The notes under the pieces: model-generated
What the model saw: only the letters and a program-made list of their open reading frames with translations
The model's database searches: none
Told to the model about the DNA's origin: nothing
Shown here: piece by piece, positions 1 to 12,465 of the stretch
How the letters are laid out: every line of letters begins with the position of its first letter
How positions within the stretch are numbered: position 1 is the first letter of the stretch
Made by a program: the position numbers and the translations under genes
DNA from: Stomorhina lunata
Taxonomy: Eukaryota > Arthropoda > Insecta > Diptera > Rhiniidae
Length of the DNA stretch: 64,000 nucleotides
Direction of reading: 5' to 3'
NCBI GenBank assembly: GCA_933228675.1
Contig: OW121743.1
Span: forward strand, 63,234,681-63,298,680

Positions 1-112
1 ATAAGTTTTCCTTAAAAAAGTTGTCACATTGATTGGTTTTCTTTAGAAAAGTTATTACTGTGATAACTATTGTGATAAGTGTTCTTTACAAAAGTTGTCG
101 CCATCATAATTT
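1..112 (+). repeat. Family A minisatellite remnant (about 32 bp unit)
   Basis: Three or four degenerate units with the motifs TAAGTTTTCTTT, AGAAAAGTTGTCAC and ACTGTGATAA. The same family forms long blocks at 17761-18660 (same orientation) and 24441-24895 (opposite orientation). It runs off the left edge of the window. No coding potential. Confidence 0.75.
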
Positions 113-117
113 TTCCT

Positions 118-182
118 ATGTCTTAGCCTTTGTCCAAGTCTATATCCTAGCCTTTGTTTTAGTTTATTCTTAGTCTATGTCT
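118..182 (+). repeat. Degenerate relic of the 12-bp TCTTAGTCTATG minisatellite
   Basis: Contains GTCTTAGCCTTTGTCC, TCTATATCCTAGCC and TTCTTAGTCTATGTCT, all diverged versions of the 12-bp unit that is nearly pure at 12696-14242. The relic lies left of the Helitron pair and the pure array lies right of it, so the family occurs on both sides of the insertion. Confidence 0.65.
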
Positions 183-784
183 ACAAAAATTGTTTTTATT
201 GTAAATTTTTTATAAAAATTTTTTTGTTGAATTTTTTTATAAAAATTTGTTGAAAAAATCTATACAATTTTTTTTTAAACTTTCTTCAAAAATTTTTTAC
301 AAAATTTTTTTTGGAAATTTTTCATGAAAATTTTCTTTTCTTGAATTTTTTTTTAGAAAAATTGTTTTATTAAAAAATTTAATAAAAATTTTTTAAAAAA
401 ATTTTGTAGAAAAATTCAATTTTCTATAAAAATTTGTTTGATAAAAATTTTCTAGAAACATTTTTTTATTAAAAATTTTCTATCAATTTTTTTTTTATTA
501 AAAATTTTTATTACAATTTCTGATTGCAACATTTTCTATACATTTTTTTTATTGAAAATTAAAAAAAAAAAATTTTATTGAAAATTTTTTATAAAAATTT
601 TTTACTAAAAATTTTCTAAAAAAAAAAATTTATTAAAAATTAAAATTAAAAATGCTTTATATTGAAAATTTTCTATAAACATTTTTTTATTGAAAATGTT
701 TTATAAAAATTGTTCGTTGAAAATTTTCTTGAAAACGTTTTTATTATAAATTTTCTATAAAAATTTTCTTTTTATAAATATAAA
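183..784. repeat. Degenerate AT-rich satellite (AAAATTTTCTATA type); no gene
   Basis: Continuous runs of A4-5T4-6 separated by TATAAA, TCTATA or GAAAA. They are diverged members of the CTATAG/AAAATTTT satellite superfamily found throughout the window. The tract resumes at 12495 after the two Helitrons, so it is the sequence the Helitrons landed in. No reading frame of note. Confidence 0.7.
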
Positions 785-973
785 TCTATATATATAAAAA
801 TGGTGTAAAAAATGTATAGTAATTCATCAAATGAGAACGGCTAGGCCGATTTCTGTAAAAATTTTTGTCAGTTATTCGTATTTTCGAGGAGAAGGTCTTT
901 TCGGAAGAAAATTTTGGAAAATCCCTCTGGAAAAGTCGGAAAATTGGAAAAATAGAAAATTAGTGTAAATCAA

Positions 974-1480
974 TGTAAATCAAAATCCGATAGATGGCGT
1001 TGTACATTGACTTACATTTCTTTTGTAAGAAAAAACCAAACCAAGAGAGTGAGTATGAAATCACTCACATTCTTATTAGAGTGCTATGGGAATTATGCAT
1101 GTGTGTGTTAAAGCAAAGCACAATTATCCGAAAGATAATGAATAGATCGAAATGAAGACATTTTCTTATTGGATTACTCAAATTTAGTTGGATAGTGGTC
1201 TAATTTGACAAAAAGTCTTCAATGTAAATCAAGCTTTATGCCAATTCCGATAGATGGCGTTGTACATTGACTTACATTTCTTTTGTAAGAAAAAACCAAA
1301 CAAACCAAGAGAGTGAGTAAGAAATCACTCACATTCTTATTAGAGTGCTATGGGAATTATGCATGTGTGTGTTAAAGCAAAGCACAATTATCCGGAAGAT
1401 AATGAATAGATCGAAATGAAGACATTTTCTTATTGGATTACTCAAATTTAGTTGGATAGTGGTCTAATTTGACAAAATGT
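974..1480 (+). repeat. Two direct sub-repeats (about 250 bp) in Helitron copy 1
   Basis: The block beginning TGTAAATCAA and containing CCGATAGATGGCGTTG occurs at about 974-1222 and again at about 1223-1480. Each ends GGTCTAATTTGACAAAA. They differ by small indels, such as CCAAACC versus CCAAACAAACC. They lie upstream of the gene and probably arose by internal duplication. Role unknown. Confidence 0.8.
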
Positions 1481-1493
1481 GAATAAAGCTTTA

Positions 1494-1638
1494 CTGCCAA
1501 TTTACAAGATGCCTTTTTAAGGCACGAGTGGAGACTTTTTTACATTAGTGTGAGAGAGATGCGGTTATCTTTGTTTCGCTCACACTAATGTAAAAAGTCT
1601 TCACTGGTGCCTTAAAAAGACCACGTGTAAATTGGCAG
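1494..1638. mobile_element. MITE-like inverted repeat inside Helitron copy 1
   Basis: The ends CTGCCAATTTAC and GTAAATTGGCAG are complementary, and the complementarity continues with interruptions through about 60 bp per arm (for example CATTAGTGTGAG and CTCACACTAATG). TTA flanks both sides (1491-1493 and 1639-1641), as expected for a PIF/Harbinger-type MITE with a TTA duplication. A foldback structure native to the Helitron is the alternative. The same structure is present in copy 2. Confidence 0.5.
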
Positions 1639-2058
1639 TTAGACTGTGCTCAATTTGACAGGTGTATTTTTCACACTGTCATTTTCTACACCAAATGTTC
1701 TACTTTTCTTGCCGCAATTTATTCCAGTTTTGTGTATTACTAAATTAATTCCGGATTGTTGTAAATCACGCATTATATCCACATACGGTAAAAGCATTAC
1801 AATTAATTGAAAATTTGTGCAATATTTGTCAAAAAATTCATTCTAAAAAAAAATAAGTTTGTATGAAAAAAGTGAGTTTATGTAATTGGATTCCGAGCAT
1901 CCATACAGAAGCATTTTCAGTGAAAAAAGATAGTATATCCAATTGGATTCCGAGCATTCATACAGAAGCATTTATTCCGTAAGTTTGTTTTTTTCTTTTG
2001 GATTGGATTAGTCAAAAACGTCTTTATTGGTTTTCAGGGAGACTTATTTGCTTCACTA

Positions 2059-5000
2059 ATGCCTGCTATTAGACGATCAAACGTTGGACGACGTACACGT
2101 CGTGCAATAATTTCTCAAAATGTCCGTGATGATCAAATGGACATCACAAAATGAATGGAGACGAGCCCATATTGCACAGCTTCGCGCTGCACAATCACCT
2201 CCTCAAATTCCACAAAACAATACCAGAAGAAGGTCAGTCGTAAATGTTGATTTGAATCGGGCTGCTTTTGGATACAATTCTGCAATGCCAGCATTGCAAG
2301 GCATTGAAGTTTCAATCGGAAACCCCCGGCTTATGCTGCGCTGGTGGCAAGGTAAAATTGCCTGTTTTGCCTCCTCCGCCAGAGCCATTGTATTCGCTTC
2401 TCTATGGAAATACAATTCAATCAAAACATTTCCTATCGAATATACAAAAATATAATGGATGCTTTCAAATGACGTCATTTGGAGCCGAAGTAATTCATCA
2501 ACCCGGCTATAATCCGAGTTATAAGGTAATGACGTCTCATTATTATCAAAATCAATAATTCTTCTCATTCCTTTCGAAATTGATTCTAAATATTCAGATT
2601 CAAGGTCAAATTCATCATCGAGTGGGCGCTTTGTTACCACCACCAAACGAAGACCATAAGTTCCTTCAGATCTATTTCGTTGGTGATTCGGCAATTGAAC
2701 TAGATCAGCGTTGTGCAATTTTTACAGCAACGAAACGTGAAATTATTCAACAATTGCAAAATCTTCTGCATGAGCAAAATGAGTTGGTTAGATTGTTTAA
2801 AACTGCATTAGAGACAATGCATTCTGACGACCACAAAATTATTATTAGAGCAGACAAAAGACCCGCTGGAGGCCATGCAAGGCAATTCAATGCTCCGACT
2901 ATCAATGAAGTCGCAGTGGTGATTGTTGGAGAGAATGTAGAATCACGCGATATTGTTCTCAAGCGTCGAGATGGTGGACAATTGCAGCGCGTGTACGAGA
3001 CTCATCGGTCATACGATACACTTCAATACCCTTTGATGTTCTGCGGTGGAGAGGATGGCTATCACTTCAATATAAAAATGGTCAATCCAACGACAGGTTT
3101 GTTTACAAGTCATTATTAATTTTTTCCTATTCTACAATTTAGTTACAATTCATATTTCAGGAGAAGAAATGAATAAGAAGGTCAGCTCCATGAACTTCTA
3201 TGCGTTCAGATTTATGATTCGGGAAGAAATTGACAATCATCTGTTGAGATATGGCCGGTTGTTTCAACAGTTCTCCGTCGACATGTACGTCAAGGTCGAA
3301 ACGGAGCGTCTCAATTTCCTTCGTCATAATCAGTCAAAGTTACGATCAGACGAGTATATTCACTTGCGTGACGCCATCTCTACTGAAGGAGATGCGACCA
3401 ACATCGGTAGTTTGACCATTCTCCCAGCTACTTACGTTGGAAGCCCGCGCCATATGCATGAGTACGCTCAAGACGCGATGACGTACGTGCGGAATTACGG
3501 ACGACCGGATTTATTCATAACGTTTACTTGCAATCCTAAATGGCCTGAAATTACGAATCTGTTGCTGACAGGACAAACATCCAGCGACCGACACGACCTC
3601 ATTGCACGAGTATTCAAGCAATACCTCAGGGTACTCATGGATTTCATCGTTAAGCAAAAGGTTTTTGGCGTAGTTCGTTGTTGGATGTACTCAGTTGAAT
3701 GGCAGAAGCGTGGACTACCACATGCACACATTCTGCTTTGGATGTTCGACAAGATCCAACCAGATCATATTGATTCGATAATTTCTGCGGAAATACCAGA
3801 CCCAGAAACTGATTCAGAACTTCATTCCATTGTGACAACGAATATGATCCATGGTCCTTGCGGAGTCCACAACCCAGCCTCACCGTGCATGGAAAACGGA
3901 AATTGCACAAAGCGTTTTCCCCGTCCCTTTGTAACTGACACAATCAGTGGAATGGACGGATATCCGTTGTATCGGCGTCGTTCTCCAAGTGATAATGGTA
4001 GATCCATCGTGATGAAGGTGAAAGGAAACGATGTCGTCGTCGATAACCGCTGGATCGTTCCATATTGTCCGCTTTTGTCGAAAACATTCTCAACGCACTG
4101 CAATGTTGAGTACTGCAACTCAATCAAAGCCATAAAATACGTTTGCAAATATGTGAACAAAGGGAGCGACATGGCGGTCTTTGGTGTTGCCAATCCAAAC
4201 GCAAACGACGAGGTGACGAAATTTCAAATTGGACGTTACGTGAGTTGCAACGAGGCAATTTGGCGGCTGTTTTCATTTCCGATACACGAACGTCACCCGA
4301 CTGTCGTACATTTGGCAGTTCACTTGGAGAACGGTCAGCGTGTCTACTTTACAGAAGCAAATGCAGCGCTAAGAGCAGAACGACCACCAGCGACAACATT
4401 GACAAATTTCTTTTCGACATGCCAAAGCGATTCATTCGCAAGGACTTTACTCTATTCTGAAATGCCACGCTATTACACATGGAACGCTGCATCGAAGAAT
4501 TTCCAACGCCGGAAAAAAGGTGATACTGTTGCTGGCTTCACTGATGTTTATTCGACTGATGCCCTCGGACGAATATACACAGTTCATCCACGCCAAGACG
4601 AATGCTTCTATCTTCGCTTACTTTTGCTGAACATTAGAGGCCCCACATCCTTCGATTCCCTTCGTACTGTGGATGGTGTGCTGTGCGCCACTTTTCGGGA
4701 GGCTTGCCAACGTTTGAATTTGCTCGAAAACGATTCACATTGGGACTTAACGCTCGCCGATGCAATTGTTTCTGCGCCAGCGAATCAAATTCGTACATTG
4801 TTTGCGATCATCATAGCCACATGTAATCCATCGAATCCAACCGCATTGTTTGACAAATACAAGGACGATATGGCTGACGACATTTTGCACAGAGTTCGCA
4901 CGGCAACTTTAAATTTCGATCTTGAAATTAACGAAGAGATACGCAACGAAGTTTTAGTTCTGGTCGAAGACATGTGCTTGCTCATGTGCGGCAGTCTCCT

Positions 5001-6492
5001 GTCGACATTAGGATTGCCAGCGCCCAATCGTTCGATCCACGATGCATTCAATTCCGAATTGCAACGAGAGAAAGCCTATGATCGAGATGAGCTCGCCAAA
5101 AGAGTCCAAACAAATGTGCCATTATTGAATCCCGAACAGAAGAACGTGTACGATTCGCTAATGAAGGTTGTTGACGATGGAACAGGAGGCATTTACTTTC
5201 TCGATGCTCCAGGTGGAACAGGCAAGACATTCGTCATTTCGTTGATTCTGGCAACAATTCGGTCAAGATCACAAATTGCGTTAGCTGTTGCATCTTCTGG
5301 AATTGCTGCCACATTGTTGGAAGGCGGTCGAACTGCACATTCCGCTTTCAAGCTGCCGCAGAATCATCACACAATTGACGAGCCAACGTGCCCAATAACC
5401 AAGAATTCGGCGACAGGCAAATTGATGCGAGAATGCAAAATCATCATTTGGGATGAATGCACGATGGCGCATAAACGAGCTTTGGAGGCAGTTGACCGAA
5501 CAATGAAGGATCTACGAGGTGATTTAAGACGATTTGGTGGGGCTTTGATATTGCTCTCCGGAGATTTCCGTCAAACACTTCCCGTCATCCCGAAATCTTC
5601 TGCTGCGGATGAACTTAACGCATGCCTAAAATCTTCGTCTTTGTGGCGGCATGTCCAGAAGTTGAAATTGAAAACAAACATGAGAGTCGCATTGCAGAAC
5701 GACCCATCGGCTGCTGAATTCTCGAGACAACTGCTGGAGCTTGGCAACGGCCAAATTCCTATTGATGTTTCGACTGGACTGATATCGTTCCCTGAAAATT
5801 TTTGTGAATTCACATCGTCCAAGGAAGAACTCATCAGCAAAGTGTTCCCAGGCATTCCACAAAATTACAAAAATCTAGATTGGATTGCCGAACGGGCAAT
5901 ACTAGCAGCGAAGAATAAGGACGTGGATAGCTTAAACTTAATTATTCAAAGTCAAATCGCAGGGCAACTGCACACGTACAAATCTGTTGACTCCGTAACC
6001 GATCAAAATGAAGCGACTAACTACCCGACGGAATTCTTGAACTCGCTTGATATACCAGGAACTCCCCCGCATAATTTACAGCTGAAGGTGGGATCGATTA
6101 TAATTATGTTGCGGAATCTCAATCCTCCAAAATTGTGCAACGGTACGCGGCTGTCCGTCAAAAACCTAATGAACAATGTGATTCAGGCGACAATCATCAA
6201 GGGCAAATTCAAAGGAGAGGAACTCCTTATCCCACGAATTCCCATTATTCCAACTGACCTTCCTTTCCAATTCAAGCGGATTCAGTTCCCCGTTCGATTG
6301 GCATTTGCGATGACAATCAATAAATCGCAAGGCCAATCACTCGAAGTCTGTGGGATTAATCTTGAATTTCCCTGTTTTTCGCACGGTCAGCTATACGTTG
6401 CATGTTCGCGTGTTGGGAAACCGTCTTCGTTATTTGTTTTTGCGCCGGAAAAAAAAACGAAAAACATTGTTCATCAAATCGCTCTCTATTGA
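2059..6492 (+). pseudogene. Helitron Rep/helicase gene, copy 1, frameshifted in exon 1
   Basis: This is the counterpart of the intact gene at 7889-12383. By alignment to that copy the exons are 2059-2525, 2598-3096 and 3161-6492, with GT...AG introns of 72 nt (2526-2597) and 64 nt (3097-3160). Exon 1 has two lesions. Near 2138-2145 a stretch is replaced, with a net loss of 11 bp and a few filler bases. Near 2284 there is a net loss of 50 bp. Together they remove 61 bp, so the frame is not restored, and the second lesion removes residues just before the CQHC zinc motif. Exons 2 and 3 are open and unchanged, including HUH, both tyrosines and all helicase motifs. A shortened protein starting downstream cannot be excluded, but I call it a pseudogene. 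AATAAA lies at 6501-6506, just after the stop. Confidence 0.85.
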
Positions 6493-6574
6493 TTACATTA
6501 AATAAATCATATTGAAAATTTAAACATTTGTATCGTATTATTATTCTAAAGTTTGCCTGAAGGCTTAAAATTGG

Positions 6575-6603
6575 GGCGAGACGAAGTTCGCCGGGTCCGC
6601 TAG
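6575..6603 (+). terminator. Helitron 3' terminus, copy 1 (hairpin plus CTAG)
   Basis: GGCGA (6575-6579) and TCGCC (6588-6592) form a 5-bp stem with an 8-nt loop. Eleven nt later the element ends in CTAG (6600-6603), followed by T. This is the replication-stop signal of Helitron rolling-circle transposition, not a transcription terminator. Confidence 0.88.
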
Positions 6604-6794
6604 TATCTATATATATAAAAATGGTGTAAAAAATGTATAGTAATTCATCAAATGAGAACGGCTAGGCCGATTTCTGTAAAAATTTTTGTCAGTTATTCGT
6701 ATTTTCGAGGAGAAGGTCTTTTCGGAAGAAAATTTTGGAAAATCCCTCTGGAAAAGTCGGAAAATTGGAAAAATAGAAAATTAGTGTAAATCAA

Positions 6795-7310
6795 TGTAAA
6801 TCAAAATCCGATAGATGGCGTTGTACATTGACTTACATTTCTTTTGTAAGAAAAAACCAAACCAAGAGAGTGAGTATGAAATCACTCACATTCTTATTAG
6901 AGTGCTATGGGAATTATGCATGTGTGTGTTAAAGCAAAGCACAATTATCCGAAAGATAATGAATAGATCGAAATGAAGACATTTTCTTATTGGATTACTC
7001 AAATTTAGTTGGATAGTGGTCTAATTTGACAAAAAGTCTTCAATGTAAATCAAGCTTTATGCCAATTCCGATAGATGGCGTTGTACATTGACTTACATTT
7101 CTTTTGTAAGAAAAAACCAAACAAACCAAGAGAGTGAGTAAGAAATCACTCACATTCTTATTAGAGTGCTATGGGAATTATGCATGTGTGTGTTAAAGCA
7201 AAGCACAATTATCCGGAAGATAATGAATAGATCGAAATGAAGACATTTTCTTATTGGATTACTCAAATTTAGTTGGATAGTGGTCTAATTTGACAAAAAG
7301 TCTTCAATGT
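6795..7310 (+). repeat. Two direct sub-repeats (about 250 bp) in Helitron copy 2
   Basis: Same arrangement as 974-1480. Here the second unit keeps the ending AAAAAGTCTTCAATG that copy 1 has lost (9 bp), so this copy shows the ancestral form of the junction. Confidence 0.78.
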
Positions 7311-7323
7311 GAATAAAGCTTTA

Positions 7324-7468
7324 CTGCCAATTTACAAGATGCCTTTTTAAGGCACGAGTGGAGACTTTTTTACATTAGTGTGAGAGAGATGCGGTTATCT
7401 TTGTTTCGCTCACACTAATGTAAAAAGTCTTCACTGGTGCCTTAAAAAGACCACGTGTAAATTGGCAG
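7324..7468. mobile_element. MITE-like inverted repeat inside Helitron copy 2
   Basis: Identical in layout to 1494-1638: CTGCCAATTTAC and GTAAATTGGCAG ends, TTA on each side, 145 bp. Presence in both copies shows it was part of the Helitron before they duplicated. Confidence 0.5.
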
Positions 7469-7888
7469 TTAGACTGTGCTCAATTTGACAGGTGTATTTT
7501 TCACACTGTCATTTTCTACACCAAATGTTCTACTTTTCTTGCCGCAATTTATTCCAGTTTTGTGTATTACTAAATTAATTCCGGATTGTTGTAAATCACG
7601 CATTATATCCACATACGGTAAAAGCATTACAATTAATTGAAAATTTGTGCAATATTTGTCAAAAAATTCATTCTAAAAAAAAATAAGTTTGTATGAAAAA
7701 AGTGAGTTTATGTAATTGGATTCCGAGCATCCATACAGAAGCATTTTCAGTGAAAAAAGATAGTATATCCAATTGGATTCCGAGCATTCATACAGAAGCA
7801 TTTATTCCGTAAGTTTGTTTTTTTCTTTTGGATTGGATTAGTCAAAAACGTCTTTATTGGTTTTCAGGGAGACTTATTTGCTTCACTA

Positions 7889-10800
7889 ATGCCTGCTATT
7901 AGACGATCAAACGTTGGACGACGTACACGTCGTGCAATAATTTCTCAAAATGTCCGTGATGATCAAATGGAAGAGGAACGTGCACAACAAAATGAATGGA
8001 GACGAGCCCATATTGCACAGCTTCGCGCTGCACAATCACCTCCTCAAATTCCACAAAACAATACCAGAAGAAGGTCAGTCGTAAATGTTGATTTGAATCG
8101 GGCTGCTTTTGGATACAATTCTGCATTCGCCTACAAAGAACTTCGCTGCGTTGATATCGGTTCATTGTCTGTCGTTTGCCAGCATTGCAAGGCATTGAAG
8201 TTTCAATCGGAAACCCCCGGCTTATGCTGCGCTGGTGGCAAGGTAAAATTGCCTGTTTTGCCTCCTCCGCCAGAGCCATTGTATTCGCTTCTCTATGGAA
8301 ATACAATTCAATCAAAACATTTCCTATCGAATATACAAAAATATAATGGATGCTTTCAAATGACGTCATTTGGAGCCGAAGTAATTCATCAACCCGGCTA
8401 TAATCCGAGTTATAAGGTAATGACGTCTCATTATTATCAAAATCAATAATTCTTCTCATTCCTTTCGAAATTGATTCTAAATATTCAGATTCAAGGTCAA
8501 ATTCATCATCGAGTGGGCGCTTTGTTACCACCACCAAACGAAGACCATAAGTTCCTTCAGATCTATTTCGTTGGTGATTCGGCAATTGAACTAGATCAGC
8601 GTTGTGCAATTTTTACAGCAACGAAACGTGAAATTATTCAACAATTGCAAAATCTTCTGCATGAGCAAAATGAGTTGGTTAGATTGTTTAAAACTGCATT
8701 AGAGACAATGCATTCTGACGACCACAAAATTATTATTAGAGCAGACAAAAGACCCGCTGGAGGCCATGCAAGGCAATTCAATGCTCCGACTATCAATGAA
8801 GTCGCAGTGGTGATTGTTGGAGAGAATGTAGAATCACGCGATATTGTTCTCAAGCGTCGAGATGGTGGACAATTGCAGCGCGTGTACGAGACTCATCGGT
8901 CATACGATACACTTCAATACCCTTTGATGTTCTGCGGTGGAGAGGATGGCTATCACTTCAATATAAAAATGGTCAATCCAACGACAGGTTTGTTTACAAG
9001 TCATTATTAATTTTTTCCTATTCTACAATTTAGTTACAATTCATATTTCAGGAGAAGAAATGAATAAGAAGGTCAGCTCCATGAACTTCTATGCGTTCAG
9101 ATTTATGATTCGGGAAGAAATTGACAATCATCTGTTGAGATATGGCCGGTTGTTTCAACAGTTCTCCGTCGACATGTACGTCAAGGTCGAAACGGAGCGT
9201 CTCAATTTCCTTCGTCATAATCAGTCAAAGTTACGATCAGACGAGTATATTCACTTGCGTGACGCCATCTCTACTGAAGGAGATGCGACCAACATCGGTA
9301 GTTTGACCATTCTCCCAGCTACTTACGTTGGAAGCCCGCGCCATATGCATGAGTACGCTCAAGACGCGATGACGTACGTGCGGAATTACGGACGACCGGA
9401 TTTATTCATAACGTTTACTTGCAATCCTAAATGGCCTGAAATTACGAATCTGTTGCTGACAGGACAAACATCCAGCGACCGACACGACCTCATTGCACGA
9501 GTATTCAAGCAATACCTCAGGGTACTCATGGATTTCATCGTTAAGCAAAAGGTTTTTGGCGTAGTTCGTTGTTGGATGTACTCAGTTGAATGGCAGAAGC
9601 GTGGACTACCACATGCACACATTCTGCTTTGGATGTTCGACAAGATCCAACCAGATCATATTGATTCGATAATTTCTGCGGAAATACCAGACCCAGAAAC
9701 TGATTCAGAACTTCATTCCATTGTGACAACGAATATGATCCATGGTCCTTGCGGAGTCCACAACCCAGCCTCACCGTGCATGGAAAACGGAAATTGCACA
9801 AAGCGTTTTCCCCGTCCCTTTGTAACTGACACAATCAGTGGAATGGACGGATATCCGTTGTATCGGCGTCGTTCTCCAAGTGATAATGGTAGATCCATCG
9901 TGATGAAGGTGAAAGGAAACGATGTCGTCGTCGATAACCGCTGGATCGTTCCATATTGTCCGCTTTTGTCGAAAACATTCTCAACGCACTGCAATGTTGA
10001 GTACTGCAACTCAATCAAAGCCATAAAATACGTTTGCAAATATGTGAACAAAGGGAGCGACATGGCGGTCTTTGGTGTTGCCAATCCAAACGCAAACGAC
10101 GAGGTGACGAAATTTCAAATTGGACGTTACGTGAGTTGCAACGAGGCAATTTGGCGGCTGTTTTCATTTCCGATACACGAACGTCACCCGACTGTCGTAC
10201 ATTTGGCAGTTCACTTGGAGAACGGTCAGCGTGTCTACTTTACAGAAGCAAATGCAGCGCTAAGAGCAGAACGACCACCAGCGACAACATTGACAAATTT
10301 CTTTTCGACATGCCAAAGCGATTCATTCGCAAGGACTTTACTCTATTCTGAAATGCCACGCTATTACACATGGAACGCTGCATCGAAGAATTTCCAACGC
10401 CGGAAAAAAGGTGATACTGTTGCTGGCTTCACTGATGTTTATTCGACTGATGCCCTCGGACGAATATACACAGTTCATCCACGCCAAGACGAATGCTTCT
10501 ATCTTCGCTTACTTTTGCTGAACATTAGAGGCCCCACATCCTTCGATTCCCTTCGTACTGTGGATGGTGTGCTGTGCGCCACTTTTCGGGAGGCTTGCCA
10601 ACGTTTGAATTTGCTCGAAAACGATTCACATTGGGACTTAACGCTCGCCGATGCAATTGTTTCTGCGCCAGCGAATCAAATTCGTACATTGTTTGCGATC
10701 ATCATAGCCACATGTAATCCATCGAATCCAACCGCATTGTTTGACAAATACAAGGACGATATGGCTGACGACATTTTGCACAGAGTTCGCACGGCAACTT

Positions 10801-12383
10801 TAAATTTCGATCTTGAAATTAACGAAGAGATACGCAACGAAGTTTTAGTTCTGGTCGAAGACATGTGCTTGCTCATGTGCGGCAGTCTCCTGTCGACATT
10901 AGGATTGCCAGCGCCCAATCGTTCGATCCACGATGCATTCAATTCCGAATTGCAACGAGAGAAAGCCTATGATCGAGATGAGCTCGCCAAAAGAGTCCAA
11001 ACAAATGTGCCATTATTGAATCCCGAACAGAAGAACGTGTACGATTCGCTAATGAAGGTTGTTGACGATGGAACAGGAGGCATTTACTTTCTCGATGCTC
11101 CAGGTGGAACAGGCAAGACATTCGTCATTTCGTTGATTCTGGCAACAATTCGGTCAAGATCACAAATTGCGTTAGCTGTTGCATCTTCTGGAATTGCTGC
11201 CACATTGTTGGAAGGCGGTCGAACTGCACATTCCGCTTTCAAGCTGCCGCAGAATCATCACACAATTGACGAGCCAACGTGCCCAATAACCAAGAATTCG
11301 GCGACAGGCAAATTGATGCGAGAATGCAAAATCATCATTTGGGATGAATGCACGATGGCGCATAAACGAGCTTTGGAGGCAGTTGACCGAACAATGAAGG
11401 ATCTACGAGGTGATTTAAGACGATTTGGTGGGGCTTTGATATTGCTCTCCGGAGATTTCCGTCAAACACTTCCCGTCATCCCGAAATCTTCTGCTGCGGA
11501 TGAACTTAACGCATGCCTAAAATCTTCGTCTTTGTGGCGGCATGTCCAGAAGTTGAAATTGAAAACAAACATGAGAGTCGCATTGCAGAACGACCCATCG
11601 GCTGCTGAATTCTCGAGACAACTGCTGGAGCTTGGCAACGGCCAAATTCCTATTGATGTTTCGACTGGACTGATATCGTTCCCTGAAAATTTTTGTGAAT
11701 TCACATCGTCCAAGGAAGAACTCATCAGCAAAGTGTTCCCAGGCATTCCACAAAATTACAAAAATCTAGATTGGATTGCTGAACGGGCAATACTAGCAGC
11801 GAAGAATAAGGACGTGGATAGCTTAAACTTAATTATTCAAAGTCAAATCGCAGGGCAACTGCACACGTACAAATCTGTTGACTCCGTAACCGATCAAAAT
11901 GAAGCGACTAACTACCCGACGGAATTCTTGAACTCGCTTGATATACCAGGAACTCCCCCGCATAATTTACAGCTGAAGGTGGGATCGATTATAATTATGT
12001 TGCGGAATCTCAATCCTCCAAAATTGTGCAACGGTACGCGGCTGTCCGTCAAAAACCTAATGAACAATGTGATTCAGGCGACAATCATCAAGGGCAAATT
12101 CAAAGGAGAGGAACTCCTTATCCCACGAATTCCCATTATTCCAACTGACCTTCCTTTCCAATTCAAGCGGATTCAGTTCCCCGTTCGATTGGCATTTGCG
12201 ATGACAATCAATAAATCGCAAGGCCAATCACTCGAAGTCTGTGGGATTAATCTTGAATTTCCCTGTTTTTCGCACGGTCAGCTATACGTTGCATGTTCGC
12301 GTGTTGGGAAACCGTCTTCGTTATTTGTTTTTGCGCCGGAAAAAAAAACGAAAAACATTGTTCATCAAATCGCTCTCTATTGA
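7889..12383 (+). CDS. Helitron Rep/helicase (RepHel) transposase, three exons
   Basis: This is the rolling-circle replication initiator fused to a Pif1-like helicase that mobilises Helitrons in the nucleus. The exons are 7889-8416, 8489-8987 and 9052-12383. The introns are 72 nt (phase 0) and 64 nt (phase 1), both GT...AG, and splicing gives 1452 residues. Seen in order: a basic N-terminus; a zinc-type cluster CQHC (C97, C100) with CC at 113-114; the Helitron N domain with VSSMNFYAFRFMIRE near 350 and GRLFQQFSVDMY; FTCNPKWPEI from F464; the HUH motif HAH (H530, H532); the two-tyrosine site YVCKY (Y669, Y673); Walker A GGTGKT (1027-1032); Walker B WDE (D1107, E1108); SGDFRQ near 1142-1147; and NKSQGQ near 1396. 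All catalytic residues are present. The start is the first ATG that joins these exons in frame. The intron assignment rests on GT/AG sites, the frame and family similarity, not on transcripts. AATAAA follows at 12392-12397. Confidence 0.92.
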
Positions 12384-12465
12384 TTACATTAAATAAATCA
12401 TATTGAAAATTTAAACATTTGTATCGTATTATTATTCTAAAGTTTGCCTGAAGGCTTAAAATTGG

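Larger units (their letters stand above)
785..6603 (+). mobile_element. Helitron copy 1 (autonomous family, coding region damaged)
   Basis: The 5' end is TCTATATATATAAAAATGG preceded by host A784. The 3' end is CTAG at 6600-6603 followed by T, which is the A|T insertion without target duplication typical of Helitrons. A GGCGA/TCGCC hairpin (6575-6592) sits 11 nt before the end. The 5.8-kb element carries a long non-coding 5' region with internal repeats and then a Rep/helicase gene. It is nearly identical to copy 2. The differences I see are a 9-bp loss near 1477 and two lesions in exon 1. From exon 2 to the 3' end the lengths are the same, and I noticed only one substitution, a silent C/T at 5890 versus 11781. 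Confidence 0.93.

Noticed and set aside
2203..2718. Antisense open frames across both Helitrons (for example 2203-2718 and 7899-8609)
   Set aside because: Shadow frames opposite the RepHel exons, crossing intron boundaries and without recognisable domains.
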